Shown: piece after piece, positions 49,741 to 62,077 of the stretch | Numbering within the stretch: the first letter of the stretch is position 1 | Layout: the number at the start of each line of letters is the position of its first letter | DNA from: F23-D06 sp045132055 | GTDB taxonomy: Bacteria; Bacteroidota; Bacteroidia; Bacteroidales; WCHB1-69 | Direction: 5' to 3' | Assembly: GCA_045132055.1 (NCBI GenBank) | Contig: JBGURP010000039.1 | Span: forward strand, 62,001 to 126,000 | Length of the DNA stretch: 64,000 nt | Program-made: the position numbers and the translations under genes | Notes under the pieces: model-generated | Told to the model about the DNA's origin: nothing | What the model saw: the letters and a program-made list of their open reading frames with translations, nothing else | Databases searched by the model: none

Positions 49741-50436
49741 ATGGCTAAAATATCAAAAAAACGCAAAGAGGCTTTTGCTAAATTTGATAAGAGTAAAGTG
49801 TACGCTTTACCGGAGGCTATCCAAGTGGTGAAAGATCTCACATATACCAAATTTGATGCATCATTTGACATTGACGTGCGTTTGGGCGTTGACCCTCGTA
49901 AGGCCAATCAGATGGTCCGTGGTATTGTGACGCTGCCCCACGGTACTGGAAAAGTCATCCGCGTGCTCGTGCTCTGTACTCCTGACAAAGAAGAAGAGGC
50001 AAAGGCTGCGGGAGCCGACTATGTTGGTTTGGATGAATACGTTGACAAGATCAAGCAAGGCTGGACCGATGTTGACGTCATCATCACCATGCCGAGCGTG
50101 ATGCCGAAGATCGGTGCTCTCGGTAGAATATTGGGTCCCCGTGGTTTGATGCCGAACCCCAAGTCCGGTACTGTCACGATGGAAGTCGGCAAGGCCGTTT
50201 CCGAAGTGAAAGCCGGTAAGATTGACTTCAAGGTGGACAAATTCGGTATTATCCACACCTCCATCGGTAAGAATCATTTCACCGTGGACCAGCTGACCGA
50301 CAATGCCCGCGAAATGCTCGGCACCGTCATCAAGCTGAAACCGACCTCCGCCAAAGGTACGTACATCAAGAGCATCTACCTTTCCACGACCATGAGTCCT
50401 GGTGTTCAGGTGGATCCTAAATCAGTTACATTATAA
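49741..50436 (+). CDS. rplA: 50S ribosomal protein L1
   Basis: 231 residues of normal length. Recognisable blocks are FDIDVRLGVDPRKANQMVRG, LPHGTGKVIRVLVLCT, MPKIGALGRILGPRGLMPNPKSGTV and FTVDQLTDNAREML. L1 forms the ribosomal stalk that contacts E-site tRNA and in many bacteria represses its own operon. It starts 22 bases after rplK. Confidence 0.97.
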   Translation: MAKISKKRKEAFAKFDKSKVYALPEAIQVVKDLTYTKFDASFDIDVRLGVDPRKANQMVRGIVTLPHGTGKVIRVLVLCTPDKEEEAKAAGADYVGLDEYVDKIKQGWTDVDVIITMPSVMPKIGALGRILGPRGLMPNPKSGTVTMEVGKAVSEVKAGKIDFKVDKFGIIHTSIGKNHFTVDQLTDNAREMLGTVIKLKPTSAKGTYIKSIYLSTTMSPGVQVDPKSVTL

Positions 50437-50453
50437 TTTAAAGATTAGTTAGT

Positions 50454-50972
50454 ATGAAACAAGAACAAAAAGCTCAGATTATCGAAGAAATCGCACAGGA
50501 CTTGGCTAACTATTCCCATGTATATGTAACCGATATTTCCGGTTTCACGGTTAGTACAGTCAACCAGTTGCGCAGACTCTGTTTCAAACGCGACGTCAAG
50601 CTGAAGGTTGTGAAGAACACCTTGCTGAAACGTGCTATGGATCAGGCTGAGGCTGATTATTCCGAACTCTATCCGGTGCTGAACGGCGCCACCTCCATCA
50701 TGTTGTGCAACACAGGCAATGTGCCTGCCCGCTTGATCAAGGAGTTTCGTGCAAAGAACGACAAACCCCTCATCAAGGCTGCCTTCATCGAGGAAACCGC
50801 TTACATCGGAGACGACCAGTTGGAAGCTCTGTGCAACATCAAGTCCCGCGAGGAATTGATCGGCGACATCGTGGCCCTGTTGCAATCACCTGCCAAGAAT
50901 GTGGTGTCCGCACTGCAGTCTGGTGGCGGCAAGTTGGCCGGTATCGTCAAGACTTTGTCCGAAAGACAATAA
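50454..50972 (+). CDS. rplJ: 50S ribosomal protein L10
   Basis: 172 residues. The N-terminal rRNA-binding part (IEEIAQDLANYSHVYVTDISGFTVSTVNQLRRLCFKRDVKLKVVKNTLLKRAM) and the C-terminal helix that holds L7/L12 dimers are present. It starts 17 bases after rplA, so there is no room for the long L10 leader known from other bacteria between the two genes. Confidence 0.96.
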   Translation: MKQEQKAQIIEEIAQDLANYSHVYVTDISGFTVSTVNQLRRLCFKRDVKLKVVKNTLLKRAMDQAEADYSELYPVLNGATSIMLCNTGNVPARLIKEFRAKNDKPLIKAAFIEETAYIGDDQLEALCNIKSREELIGDIVALLQSPAKNVVSALQSGGGKLAGIVKTLSERQ

Positions 50973-51029
50973 CAAAATCAAATTTAACAAACAAATCATT
51001 TTAGTAAAAACTTTTAAAAAAATAAAATT

Positions 51030-51410
51030 ATGGCAGATTTGAAAGCATTTGCAGAACAATTAGTTAATTTGACCGTTAAAGAAGTTAACGAGTTAGCTCA
51101 AATTTTGAAAGAAGAATACGGTATTGAGCCCGCAGCTGCAGCAGTTGCAGTAGCAGCAGGTCCCGCAGCCGGTGGTGGTGCAGCTGCCGCTGAGGAGAAA
51201 ACCGAGTTCAATGTGATTCTGAAATCCGCTGGTGCTCAGAAATTGCAAGTTGTGAAATTGGTGAAGGAACTCACCAGCCTTGGTCTGAAAGAGGCTAAGG
51301 AACTCGTTGACGGCGCTCCCAAGGCCGTTAAGGAAGGCGTTTCCAAAGACGAAGCTGAGTCTTTGAAGAAAGCCCTCGAAGAAGTTGGCGCTGAGGTCGA
51401 ACTCAACTAA
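51030..51410 (+). CDS. rplL: 50S ribosomal protein L7/L12
   Basis: 126 residues. The N-terminal dimerisation helix (FAEQLVNLTVKEVNELAQILKEEYGI), an Ala/Gly hinge (residues about 33-54) and the C-terminal factor-binding domain (EFNVILKSAGAQKLQVVKLVKELTSLGLKEAKELVDGAP) are all complete. It is separated from rpoB by 130 bases that contain a strong UUCG hairpin. Confidence 0.97.
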   Translation: MADLKAFAEQLVNLTVKEVNELAQILKEEYGIEPAAAAVAVAAGPAAGGGAAAAEEKTEFNVILKSAGAQKLQVVKLVKELTSLGLKEAKELVDGAPKAVKEGVSKDEAESLKKALEEVGAEVELN

Positions 51411-51432
51411 TTTCAACTTAAACCCCATCAAT

Positions 51433-51468
51433 AGTACAACACTTCCACTTCGGTGGAAGTATTGTACT
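51433..51468 (+). terminator. UUCG-capped hairpin between rplL and rpoB (attenuator or processing site)
   Basis: Sixteen-base arms 51433-51448 and 51453-51468 pair with one C-A mismatch around a C(UUCG)G tetraloop. The T run after it is interrupted, so it looks like a partial terminator or an RNase processing hairpin and not a full stop. A break at this point is known in Escherichia coli. Confidence 0.7.
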
Positions 51469-51540
51469 TATTGTTGTCTTTAATACCCACTGATTGGTAT
51501 TCCCCTTAAAATCAGTATTAACAATCTAATTATCAAAGTC

Positions 51541-55341
<3,801 letters not shown>

Positions 55342-55365
55342 GACAACAAGATAATATTGTAAATC

Positions 55366-58300
55366 ATGGCTCTTAAAAAAGACAGTAATACAAGAAAAGA
55401 ATTTCAAAAAATTACCATCAGTCTGGCTTCTCCGGAGACCATCCTTCAACAGTCACATGGCGAGGTTTTGAAACCGGAGACTATCAACTACAGAACGTAC
55501 AAGCCGGAGCGTGATGGTCTGTTTTGCGAAAAGATTTTCGGACCGACCAAAGACTGGGAGTGCCACTGCGGTAAGTACAAGAGAATCCGCTACAAAGGCA
55601 TCACTTGCGACCGATGCGGTGTGGAAGTTACCGAGAGAAAGGTGCGTCGCGAAAGGATGGGCCATATCCAGCTCGTGGTGCCCGTTGCCCATATTTGGTT
55701 CTTCAAATCGTTGCCGAACAAGATCGGTGCGTTGCTCGGACTCTCCTCCAAGGATGTGGATGCGGTGATTTATTATGAGAAATACATCGTTATCCAACCC
55801 GGTATGGCAGAGAGCGAGAATGTTCAAAAGAACACGCTGTTGACCGAAGAGGAGTATTACGAGATCGTGGACAACCTGCCTGCAGAGAACAAGCTGTTGG
55901 ATGATAATGATCCTAACAAGTTCGTGGCCAAGATGGGTGCTGAAGCCCTCTACGACCTGCTTTGCAAGGTGGATCTCGATGCAGAATCCTACGAGTTGAG
56001 AGACAGAGCCAACAATGAGACCTCTCAACAGCGTAAGAAAGACCTGCTCAAGCGTCTGCATGTATTTGAGTCGTTCCGCGACAGCCGCAAGCGTGCTGAG
56101 AACAGACCGGAATGGATGATCGTCAAGATCGTGCCGGTGATTCCGCCGGAGATCCGTCCGTTGGTTCCGCTGGATGGCGGCCGCTTCGCCACTTCCGACT
56201 TGAACGACCTCTACCGTCGTGTCATCATCCGCAACAACCGTCTGAAACGCCTTGTCGAAATCAAGGCTCCGGACGTCATCATGCGTAATGAGAAGCGTAT
56301 GTTGCAGGAGGCTGTAGATTCCCTGTTCGACAACTCCAAGAAATCCAGTGCGGTGAAGTCCGACTCCAACCGCGCGCTCAAATCCCTTTCAGACAGCTTG
56401 AAGGGTAAACAAGGACGTTTCCGTCAGAACTTGCTCGGTAAACGTGTGGACTACTCCGGCCGTTCCGTTATCGTCGTCGGTCCCGACTTGCATCTGAACG
56501 AATGCGGTCTGCCGAAGGACATGGCAGCTGAGTTGTTCAAACCTTACGTTATCCGCAAGATTCTGGAAAGAGGTATCGTGAAGACGGTGAAATCCGCCAA
56601 GAAGATTGTCGATCGCAAGGATCCCGTCGTATGGGAAATCCTCGAGAATATTTTGAAGGGTCACCCGGTATTGTTGAACCGTGCTCCTACGTTGCACCGT
56701 CTGGGTATCCAGGCCTTCCAGCCGAGATTGGTGGAAGGTAAGGCTATCCGCCTGCACCCGTTGTGCTGTACGGCTTTCAACGCCGACTTCGACGGTGACC
56801 AGATGGCTGTGCACGTTCCTCTTGGAAATGCCGCTATCATGGAAGCCCAGATGCTGATGATGGCTTCCCACAACATCTTGAATCCTGCCAACGGTGCGCC
56901 TGTTACGGTGCCTTCCCAGGACATGGTGTTGGGTCTGTATTATATCACCAAAGAGCTTCCTTCCACTCCCGACCATAAGGTGCAGGGCGAAGGCAGCATA
57001 TTCTACGGACCTGAGGAGGTGATGATTGCCTACAACGAGAAGAAAGTGCATTTGAATGCCAAGATCAAATGTAGAGTTGATGTTGACGGCAATGGCACCA
57101 TCAAGATCATTGACACCACCGTCGGTCGTGTGATGTTCAACCAGGTGGTTCCCAAGGAATACGGTTATATCAACATGTTGTTGACCAAGAAGGCTCTCCG
57201 TGACATTATCGGTGACGTCTTGAACAAGTGCGGTAACAAGGTTTGTGCCCAGTTCCTGGACGACATCATGAGCCTTGGTTATCGTATGGCTTTCGAAGGC
57301 GGTTTGTCCTTCAATTTGGGTGATGTGATCATCCCGAAGCAGAAACCGGAATTCATCGCTGAAGCCAATGCCCAGGTGGATGAGATCACCATGAACTACA
57401 ACATGGGTTTCATCACCAACACTGAGCGTTACAACCAGGTGATTGACGTTTGGTCACAGTGCAACGCCCGTCTTTCCAAGATTTTGATGAAAGAAATCGA
57501 GGAAGACCGTCAGGGCTTCAACCCTGTGCATATGATGCGCGACTCTGGAGCTCGTGGTTCTGCTGAGCAGATCCGTCAGCTTTCCGGTATGCGTGGTTTG
57601 ATGGCCAAGCCGAGTAAGGCTGGTTCTTCCGGCGGCGAGATTATCGAGAACCCGATTTTGTCCAACTTCAAAGAGGGTCTGTCTGTGCAAGAGTACTTCA
57701 TCTCTACGCACGGTGCCCGTAAGGGTTTGGCCGATACCGCCTTGAAGACCGCTGACGCTGGTTACCTGACCCGTCGTTTGGTCGATGTCTCCCACGATGT
57801 CATCATCATGGAAGAAGACTGCGGCACGCTGCGTGGTATGACCGTCAGCGCTTTGAAGAAGAACGAAGAGGTTGTTGAGACCCTCTACGATCGTTTGCTC
57901 GGTCGTGTGACCTTGCACGATGTATATCATCCGCAGACTGGCGAGCTCATCATCAAAGCCGGTGAGGAGTTGACCGAGAAATATTGTAAGATTATTGAAG
58001 AATCTCCCATTGAGGAGGTGGAAATCCGTTCAGTGCCGACCTGCGAGTCCAAGCATGGTATCTGCCAGAAGTGTTACGGTCGTAACCTGGCTACCGGCAA
58101 GATGGTTCAGATAGGTGAGGCTGTCGGCGTCATCGCAGCACAGTCCATCGGTGAGCCTGGTACACAGCTGACTCTGCGTACGTTCCACGTCGGTGGTGTG
58201 GCCGGTAACGTGGCCGCCAACTCTTCTATCCAAGCTGCTTACGACGGTGTGTTGAGCATCGACGAGTTGCGTGCTTTGGAGAAAACGGATGCATTCGGCA

Positions 58301-59676
58301 AGACTTACTACAAGGTCATCGGCCGTACTGCTGAAATCAAGATTATCGATGTAAAGACCGGTATTGCACTGGCATCCGCCAATGTGCCTTACGGTTCTAA
58401 CCTCTATTTCAAACACGGTGATCCCATCAAGAAGGGCGATTTGATCGCTGATTGGGATCCGTTCAACGCTGTGATTCTGTCTGACGTGGCTGGTAAGGTC
58501 CAATACAACGACATTATCGAAGGTGTTACCTATCGTGTGGAAACGGACGAACAGACCAACATCCACGACAAGGTGATCATCGAGAGCCGTCTGAAGACCA
58601 AGAACCCGAGCATTTCCATCGTTGATAAGCATGGTGAGGTAATCAAGAGCTTTGACGTACCTGTGGGTGCTCGTTTGGCAGTGGAAGAGGGTGATGTGAT
58701 TGACTCTGGTGAAATCCTCGTCAAGATTCTGCGTTCATTCGGTAAGTCTGGCGATATCACCGGCGGTTTGCCGCGCGTCACTGAGTTGTTCGAGGCCCGT
58801 AACCCGTCAGATCCCGCTGTGGTTTCCGAAATCGACGGTGTGGTTTCATTTGAGAAGAAGCTCAAACGTGGTAACCGTGTGGTGAAGATTACGCCGCGTA
58901 ACGACGATGGTGAGGGTGCCAAGGTTTACCTCATCCCGACCTCCAAGCAGATTCTGGCTCAGGAGAATGACTTCGTGAAGGCTGGTACGCCGCTGTCCGA
59001 AGGTTCTCTCACCCCTGTCGATATTTTGAATATCAAGGGTGCCCAGAAGGTGCAAGAATACATCATCAACGAAATCCAGGAAGTCTATCGTCTCCAGGGT
59101 GTGAAGATCAACGACAAGCACTTTGAAGTGATTGTGCGTCAGATGATGCGCAAGATGGAAATCGAGGATCCGGGTGATACCAAGTTCTTGCAGGGCGAGT
59201 TGATCAACAAGATCGACTTCCAAGAAGAGAACGACATCATCTGGGACAAGAAGGTGGTTGAAGATCCGGGCGATTCCGATGAGGTCCGCAAAGGTCAGAT
59301 TATCTCTGCCAAGAAGTTGCGTGACATCAACTCCATCCTGAAGCGTAAGGATATGAAACTCGTGCAGGTGCGCGACGCTCGTCCTGCTACTGGTAAGCCC
59401 ATCCTGCAAGGTATCACACGTGCTTCTTTGCAGACTCACAGCTTTATTTCCGCTGCATCCTTCCAGGAGACGACCAAGGTGCTCACTGAGGCTGCCATCA
59501 ACGCCAAGTCCGACAACCTGATTGGTATGAAGGAGAACGTTATCGTCGGTCAGAAGATTCCGGCTGGTACGGGTATCCGCAGATACCAGACCATTGAGGT
59601 CGGCTCTAAAGAGGAGTACGAATCCCTGATGGCCTCCAAGGAAGAGGAGCTGGTGATGGAAGAAGTGAATAACTAA
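55366..59676 (+). CDS. rpoC: RNA polymerase beta' subunit
   Basis: 1,436 residues. The N-terminal zinc ribbon (WECHCGKYKRIRYKGITCDRCGVEV), the active-site NADFDGDQMAVHVPL (about residue 470) carrying the three Mg-binding Asp residues, the bridge and trigger-loop region (DSGARGSAEQIRQLSGMRGLMAKP) and the second zinc site (CESKHGICQKCYGRN) are all intact. GEPGTQLTLRTFHVGGVA is also present. It is cotranscribed with rpoB and followed 18 bases later by a DUF3467 gene. Confidence 0.98.
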   Translation: MALKKDSNTRKEFQKITISLASPETILQQSHGEVLKPETINYRTYKPERDGLFCEKIFGPTKDWECHCGKYKRIRYKGITCDRCGVEVTERKVRRERMGHIQLVVPVAHIWFFKSLPNKIGALLGLSSKDVDAVIYYEKYIVIQPGMAESENVQKNTLLTEEEYYEIVDNLPAENKLLDDNDPNKFVAKMGAEALYDLLCKVDLDAESYELRDRANNETSQQRKKDLLKRLHVFESFRDSRKRAENRPEWMIVKIVPVIPPEIRPLVPLDGGRFATSDLNDLYRRVIIRNNRLKRLVEIKAPDVIMRNEKRMLQEAVDSLFDNSKKSSAVKSDSNRALKSLSDSLKGKQGRFRQNLLGKRVDYSGRSVIVVGPDLHLNECGLPKDMAAELFKPYVIRKILERGIVKTVKSAKKIVDRKDPVVWEILENILKGHPVLLNRAPTLHRLGIQAFQPRLVEGKAIRLHPLCCTAFNADFDGDQMAVHVPLGNAAIMEAQMLMMASHNILNPANGAPVTVPSQDMVLGLYYITKELPSTPDHKVQGEGSIFYGPEEVMIAYNEKKVHLNAKIKCRVDVDGNGTIKIIDTTVGRVMFNQVVPKEYGYINMLLTKKALRDIIGDVLNKCGNKVCAQFLDDIMSLGYRMAFEGGLSFNLGDVIIPKQKPEFIAEANAQVDEITMNYNMGFITNTERYNQVIDVWSQCNARLSKILMKEIEEDRQGFNPVHMMRDSGARGSAEQIRQLSGMRGLMAKPSKAGSSGGEIIENPILSNFKEGLSVQEYFISTHGARKGLADTALKTADAGYLTRRLVDVSHDVIIMEEDCGTLRGMTVSALKKNEEVVETLYDRLLGRVTLHDVYHPQTGELIIKAGEELTEKYCKIIEESPIEEVEIRSVPTCESKHGICQKCYGRNLATGKMVQIGEAVGVIAAQSIGEPGTQLTLRTFHVGGVAGNVAANSSIQAAYDGVLSIDELRALEKTDAFGKTYYKVIGRTAEIKIIDVKTGIALASANVPYGSNLYFKHGDPIKKGDLIADWDPFNAVILSDVAGKVQYNDIIEGVTYRVETDEQTNIHDKVIIESRLKTKNPSISIVDKHGEVIKSFDVPVGARLAVEEGDVIDSGEILVKILRSFGKSGDITGGLPRVTELFEARNPSDPAVVSEIDGVVSFEKKLKRGNRVVKITPRNDDGEGAKVYLIPTSKQILAQENDFVKAGTPLSEGSLTPVDILNIKGAQKVQEYIINEIQEVYRLQGVKINDKHFEVIVRQMMRKMEIEDPGDTKFLQGELINKIDFQEENDIIWDKKVVEDPGDSDEVRKGQIISAKKLRDINSILKRKDMKLVQVRDARPATGKPILQGITRASLQTHSFISAASFQETTKVLTEAAINAKSDNLIGMKENVIVGQKIPAGTGIRRYQTIEVGSKEEYESLMASKEEELVMEEVNN

Positions 59677-59694
59677 CATCTAAAACAATAGAAA

Positions 59695-59991
59695 ATGCCA
59701 GATCAGAAAATAGATATCAATTTGCCGGAAGAGGTGGCGCAGGGGATTTATTCCAACTTGGCCATCATCTCCCATTCCAACACGGAGTTTATCGTGGATT
59801 TTGTGTCCATGTTGCCGGGCGTGCAGAAAGGTACGGTGCGTTCGCGCGTCATCATGACCCCGCAGAACACCAAGAGACTGCTGAATGCTTTGGCTGACAA
59901 TGTTGCCAAGTACGAGGAGCAGAACGGTGTTATCGTGGACAACCCGCAGGGTGCCATCCCGCCCATGATGAACGGTGGAGGTTTGGCATAG
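59695..59991 (+). CDS. DUF3467 family small protein
   Basis: 98 residues, beginning with IDINLPEEVAQGIYSNLAIISHSNTEFIVDFVSMLPGVQ and containing RSRVIMTPQNTKRLLNALADNVAKYEEQNG, the pattern of the DUF3467 family. The last 15 residues (GAIPPMMNGGGLA) are a Gly/Pro/Met tail. The gene sits directly behind rpoC, an arrangement I recall in other Bacteroidales, and precedes the operon terminator. The function is unknown; the location suggests an RNA polymerase or ribosome-linked role. Confidence 0.9.
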   Translation: MPDQKIDINLPEEVAQGIYSNLAIISHSNTEFIVDFVSMLPGVQKGTVRSRVIMTPQNTKRLLNALADNVAKYEEQNGVIVDNPQGAIPPMMNGGGLA

Positions 59992-60034
59992 TTTCAGTAC
60001 GAAACGTTCAAATTCTTAAATATTAATGATGGAT

Positions 60035-60063
60035 AGGGCAGGACTTCGGTTCTGCCCTTTTTG
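60035..60063 (+). terminator. UUCG-capped terminator ending the rpoBC-DUF3467 operon
   Basis: Ten-base arms 60035-60044 and 60049-60058 (one G-T) enclose TTCG and lead into five Ts. It ends one base from the convergent uvrC stop. Confidence 0.9.
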
Positions 60064-61848
60064 TTATCGGTTCTCTTCCAGATATTTTCGCAACTGGGTG
60101 GCCTTGGCGGGACCAATCACTGCGGCCACTTCGGCTTCCGTGGCCTTGCGGATGCCGGCCACGCTCTTGAATTTGCTCAGCAGCCGTTGCTTGAGCACGG
60201 GGCCGATGCCGGGCGCGTTGTCCAGAATGGATGCGATGCTGGTTTTGGATCGGCGCTTGCGGTGGTGGGTGATGCCGAAGCGGTGGACCTCGTCGCGCAC
60301 ATGTTGCAGCAGCTTCTGAGCCTCCGATTTTTTGTCGATATAGATGGGGTATTCGTCGCCCACCTTGTAGATGTCTTCCAATCGTTTGGCGATACCGACC
60401 ATCATGAGGCGGTCCTCGATGTTCAATGTTTGGATGGCCTTCCAGGCGGCGTTCAGTTGGCCTTTGCCACCATCGATGACCACGAGGTCGGGCAGGGGCT
60501 TTTCCTCTTCGAGGAGCCTGTGATAGCGGCGATAGATAACCTCTTCCATGGAGGCGAAGTCGTCGGCGCCGATCACGGTTTTGATGTTGAAATGGCGGTA
60601 TTCTTTTTTGGCGGGTTTGCCGTCGATAAAGCAGCTCATAGCGGCCACGGGTTCTTCGCCCTGGGTGTTGGAGTTGTCGAAGCACTCGATGCGGCGGGGC
60701 AGGGTTTTCATGCCGAGGGCTTGTTGCAGGGCCATGAGCACGCGCTGGCTCCGGCGCTCGGGATTGACCAAGTCCTGTCGTTTCTTCTTCTCCAGCATGT
60801 AAAAATGGGCGTTGCGCTCCGCAAGCTCCACCAGTTTGCGCTTGTCGCCGCGCTGAGGCACTTGGAACGACCACTTGTCGGTCTCGATGGTCGGCATTAC
60901 AGGCACTAAGATGTCGGGAAACAGGCCGCCTAAACGCTCGTCCATTTCCAGGATGCCCGCCCAGAGCAAGTCTTCGCCGCTGCGGTCCAGCTTGTTGTTG
61001 ATCTCCAGCGTGTACGCCTGCACGATGGCGCCATCGACGATGCGCAGGAAGCTGACGTAGGCACATTCCTCGTCCTCCTCCATGCCGAATACATCCAGGT
61101 TGGTTAGCGAGGGGTTGACCACCACGGATTTGATTACAAAGTTTTCCAAGATGTCAATCTGTTTCTTGATGCGCCCCGCTTCCTCAAACTTCCATTGTTC
61201 GGCGCATTTCATCATCTCCTCCTTGAGTTTGCTTATCACTTCCTTGCGATTGCCTTTGATGATATCTACGCTCTTGCGGATGTTCTCCTGGTACTCTTCC
61301 GCGGAGATGAGTCCGCAGCACGGTGCGGCGCACTTGTGCACCTGAAACTGCATACAGGGCCGGTCGTTGTGCACCAGCCGGCGGCACTTGCGCAGCGGGA
61401 ACATCTCGTTGATGGTGTCCAGCAGCACGTTCATCTGCTTGACGGAAGAGTAGGGGCCGAAAAGCTGCATCTTGTCAGGTTCGGGGTGGCGCGTGGGGAA
61501 AATCCGGGGAAATTCCTCCTTGGTGACGGCAATCCAGGGATAGGATTTGTCGTCTTTGAGCATGATGTTGTAGTGTGGTTTGAACTGTTTGATCATGCTG
61601 TTTTCCAGCAGCAGGGCCTCCCATTCGGAATCGACCACGGTGGTTTGGATGTCGCGGATTTTGGTGACGAGCAGACGCACTTTGGCGGAGTTGTGTTCTT
61701 TGTTGAAGTAGGAGGATACGCGCCGTTTCAGCCGTTTGGCTTTGCCCACATAGATGATGGTGCCCTTTTCGTCGAGGAAACGGTAAACCCCCGGCTTTTC
61801 TGGCAGGGATTTGAGGATGAGTTTCAGATTATCGCGAATCTCGGTCAT
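60064..61848 (-). CDS. uvrC: Excinuclease ABC subunit C
   Basis: 594 residues from the ATG at 61848. Longer starts would pass upstream of the TATCTTTG promoter (61881-61888) and into the palindromic element, so they are rejected. The GIY-YIG nuclease domain is at residues about 16-95 (PGVYRFLDEKGTIIYVGKAKRLKRRVSSYF). The UVR helix pair (WKFEEAGRIKKQIDILE), the RNase H-like endonuclease domain (IECFDNSNTQGEEPVAAM, VIDGGKGQLNAA) and a C-terminal helix-hairpin-helix (IASILDNAPGIGPVLKQRLLSKF) follow. UvrC makes the two cuts in nucleotide excision repair. It is monocistronic. Confidence 0.96.
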   Translation of the reverse strand: MTEIRDNLKLILKSLPEKPGVYRFLDEKGTIIYVGKAKRLKRRVSSYFNKEHNSAKVRLLVTKIRDIQTTVVDSEWEALLLENSMIKQFKPHYNIMLKDDKSYPWIAVTKEEFPRIFPTRHPEPDKMQLFGPYSSVKQMNVLLDTINEMFPLRKCRRLVHNDRPCMQFQVHKCAAPCCGLISAEEYQENIRKSVDIIKGNRKEVISKLKEEMMKCAEQWKFEEAGRIKKQIDILENFVIKSVVVNPSLTNLDVFGMEEDEECAYVSFLRIVDGAIVQAYTLEINNKLDRSGEDLLWAGILEMDERLGGLFPDILVPVMPTIETDKWSFQVPQRGDKRKLVELAERNAHFYMLEKKKRQDLVNPERRSQRVLMALQQALGMKTLPRRIECFDNSNTQGEEPVAAMSCFIDGKPAKKEYRHFNIKTVIGADDFASMEEVIYRRYHRLLEEEKPLPDLVVIDGGKGQLNAAWKAIQTLNIEDRLMMVGIAKRLEDIYKVGDEYPIYIDKKSEAQKLLQHVRDEVHRFGITHHRKRRSKTSIASILDNAPGIGPVLKQRLLSKFKSVAGIRKATEAEVAAVIGPAKATQLRKYLEENR

Positions 61849-61880
61849 GTGGGCGGGTGTGCTGCATGAGAAATAGGTGG

Positions 61881-61888
61881 CAAAGATA
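61881..61888 (-). promoter_or_regulatory. -7 element TATCTTTG for uvrC
   Basis: Reverse-strand exact TAnnTTTG match 32 bases upstream of the uvrC ATG at 61848. Confidence 0.6.
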
Positions 61889-61902
61889 GTGATTTTCTTG
61901 AT

Positions 61903-62060
61903 GTCGCAAATTGCGACTTCAAGATACGGCGTGCCTCCGGCACGCAGGCTGACAGGGAGGACCGTTGCGCTACCCCACACAGACAAGCTGTGCGGGGTTA
62001 ATGGGATGGCGTGCCGATGGCACGCCCATACTCATGCTTGGCGTGTGTACAGACACTTGG
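61903..62060 (-). repeat. Composite palindromic intergenic element (REP/BIME-like)
   Basis: Four strong stem-loops lie in 124 bases: 61903-61917 (GTCGCAA/TTGCGAC), 61929-61945 (GCGTGCC, loop of three, GGCACGC), 61972-61998 (11-base arms with one mismatch, five-base loop) and 62008-62026 (GGCGTGCC, loop GAT, GGCACGCC). A weaker GTGT/ACAC structure follows to about 62060. Stems two and four share the same GCGTGCC core. None has a T tract. No ORF crosses it convincingly. The arrangement resembles repeated extragenic palindromes, not a single regulatory site. Confidence 0.75.
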
Positions 62061-62077
62061 GGTAATTCGGATACAAT

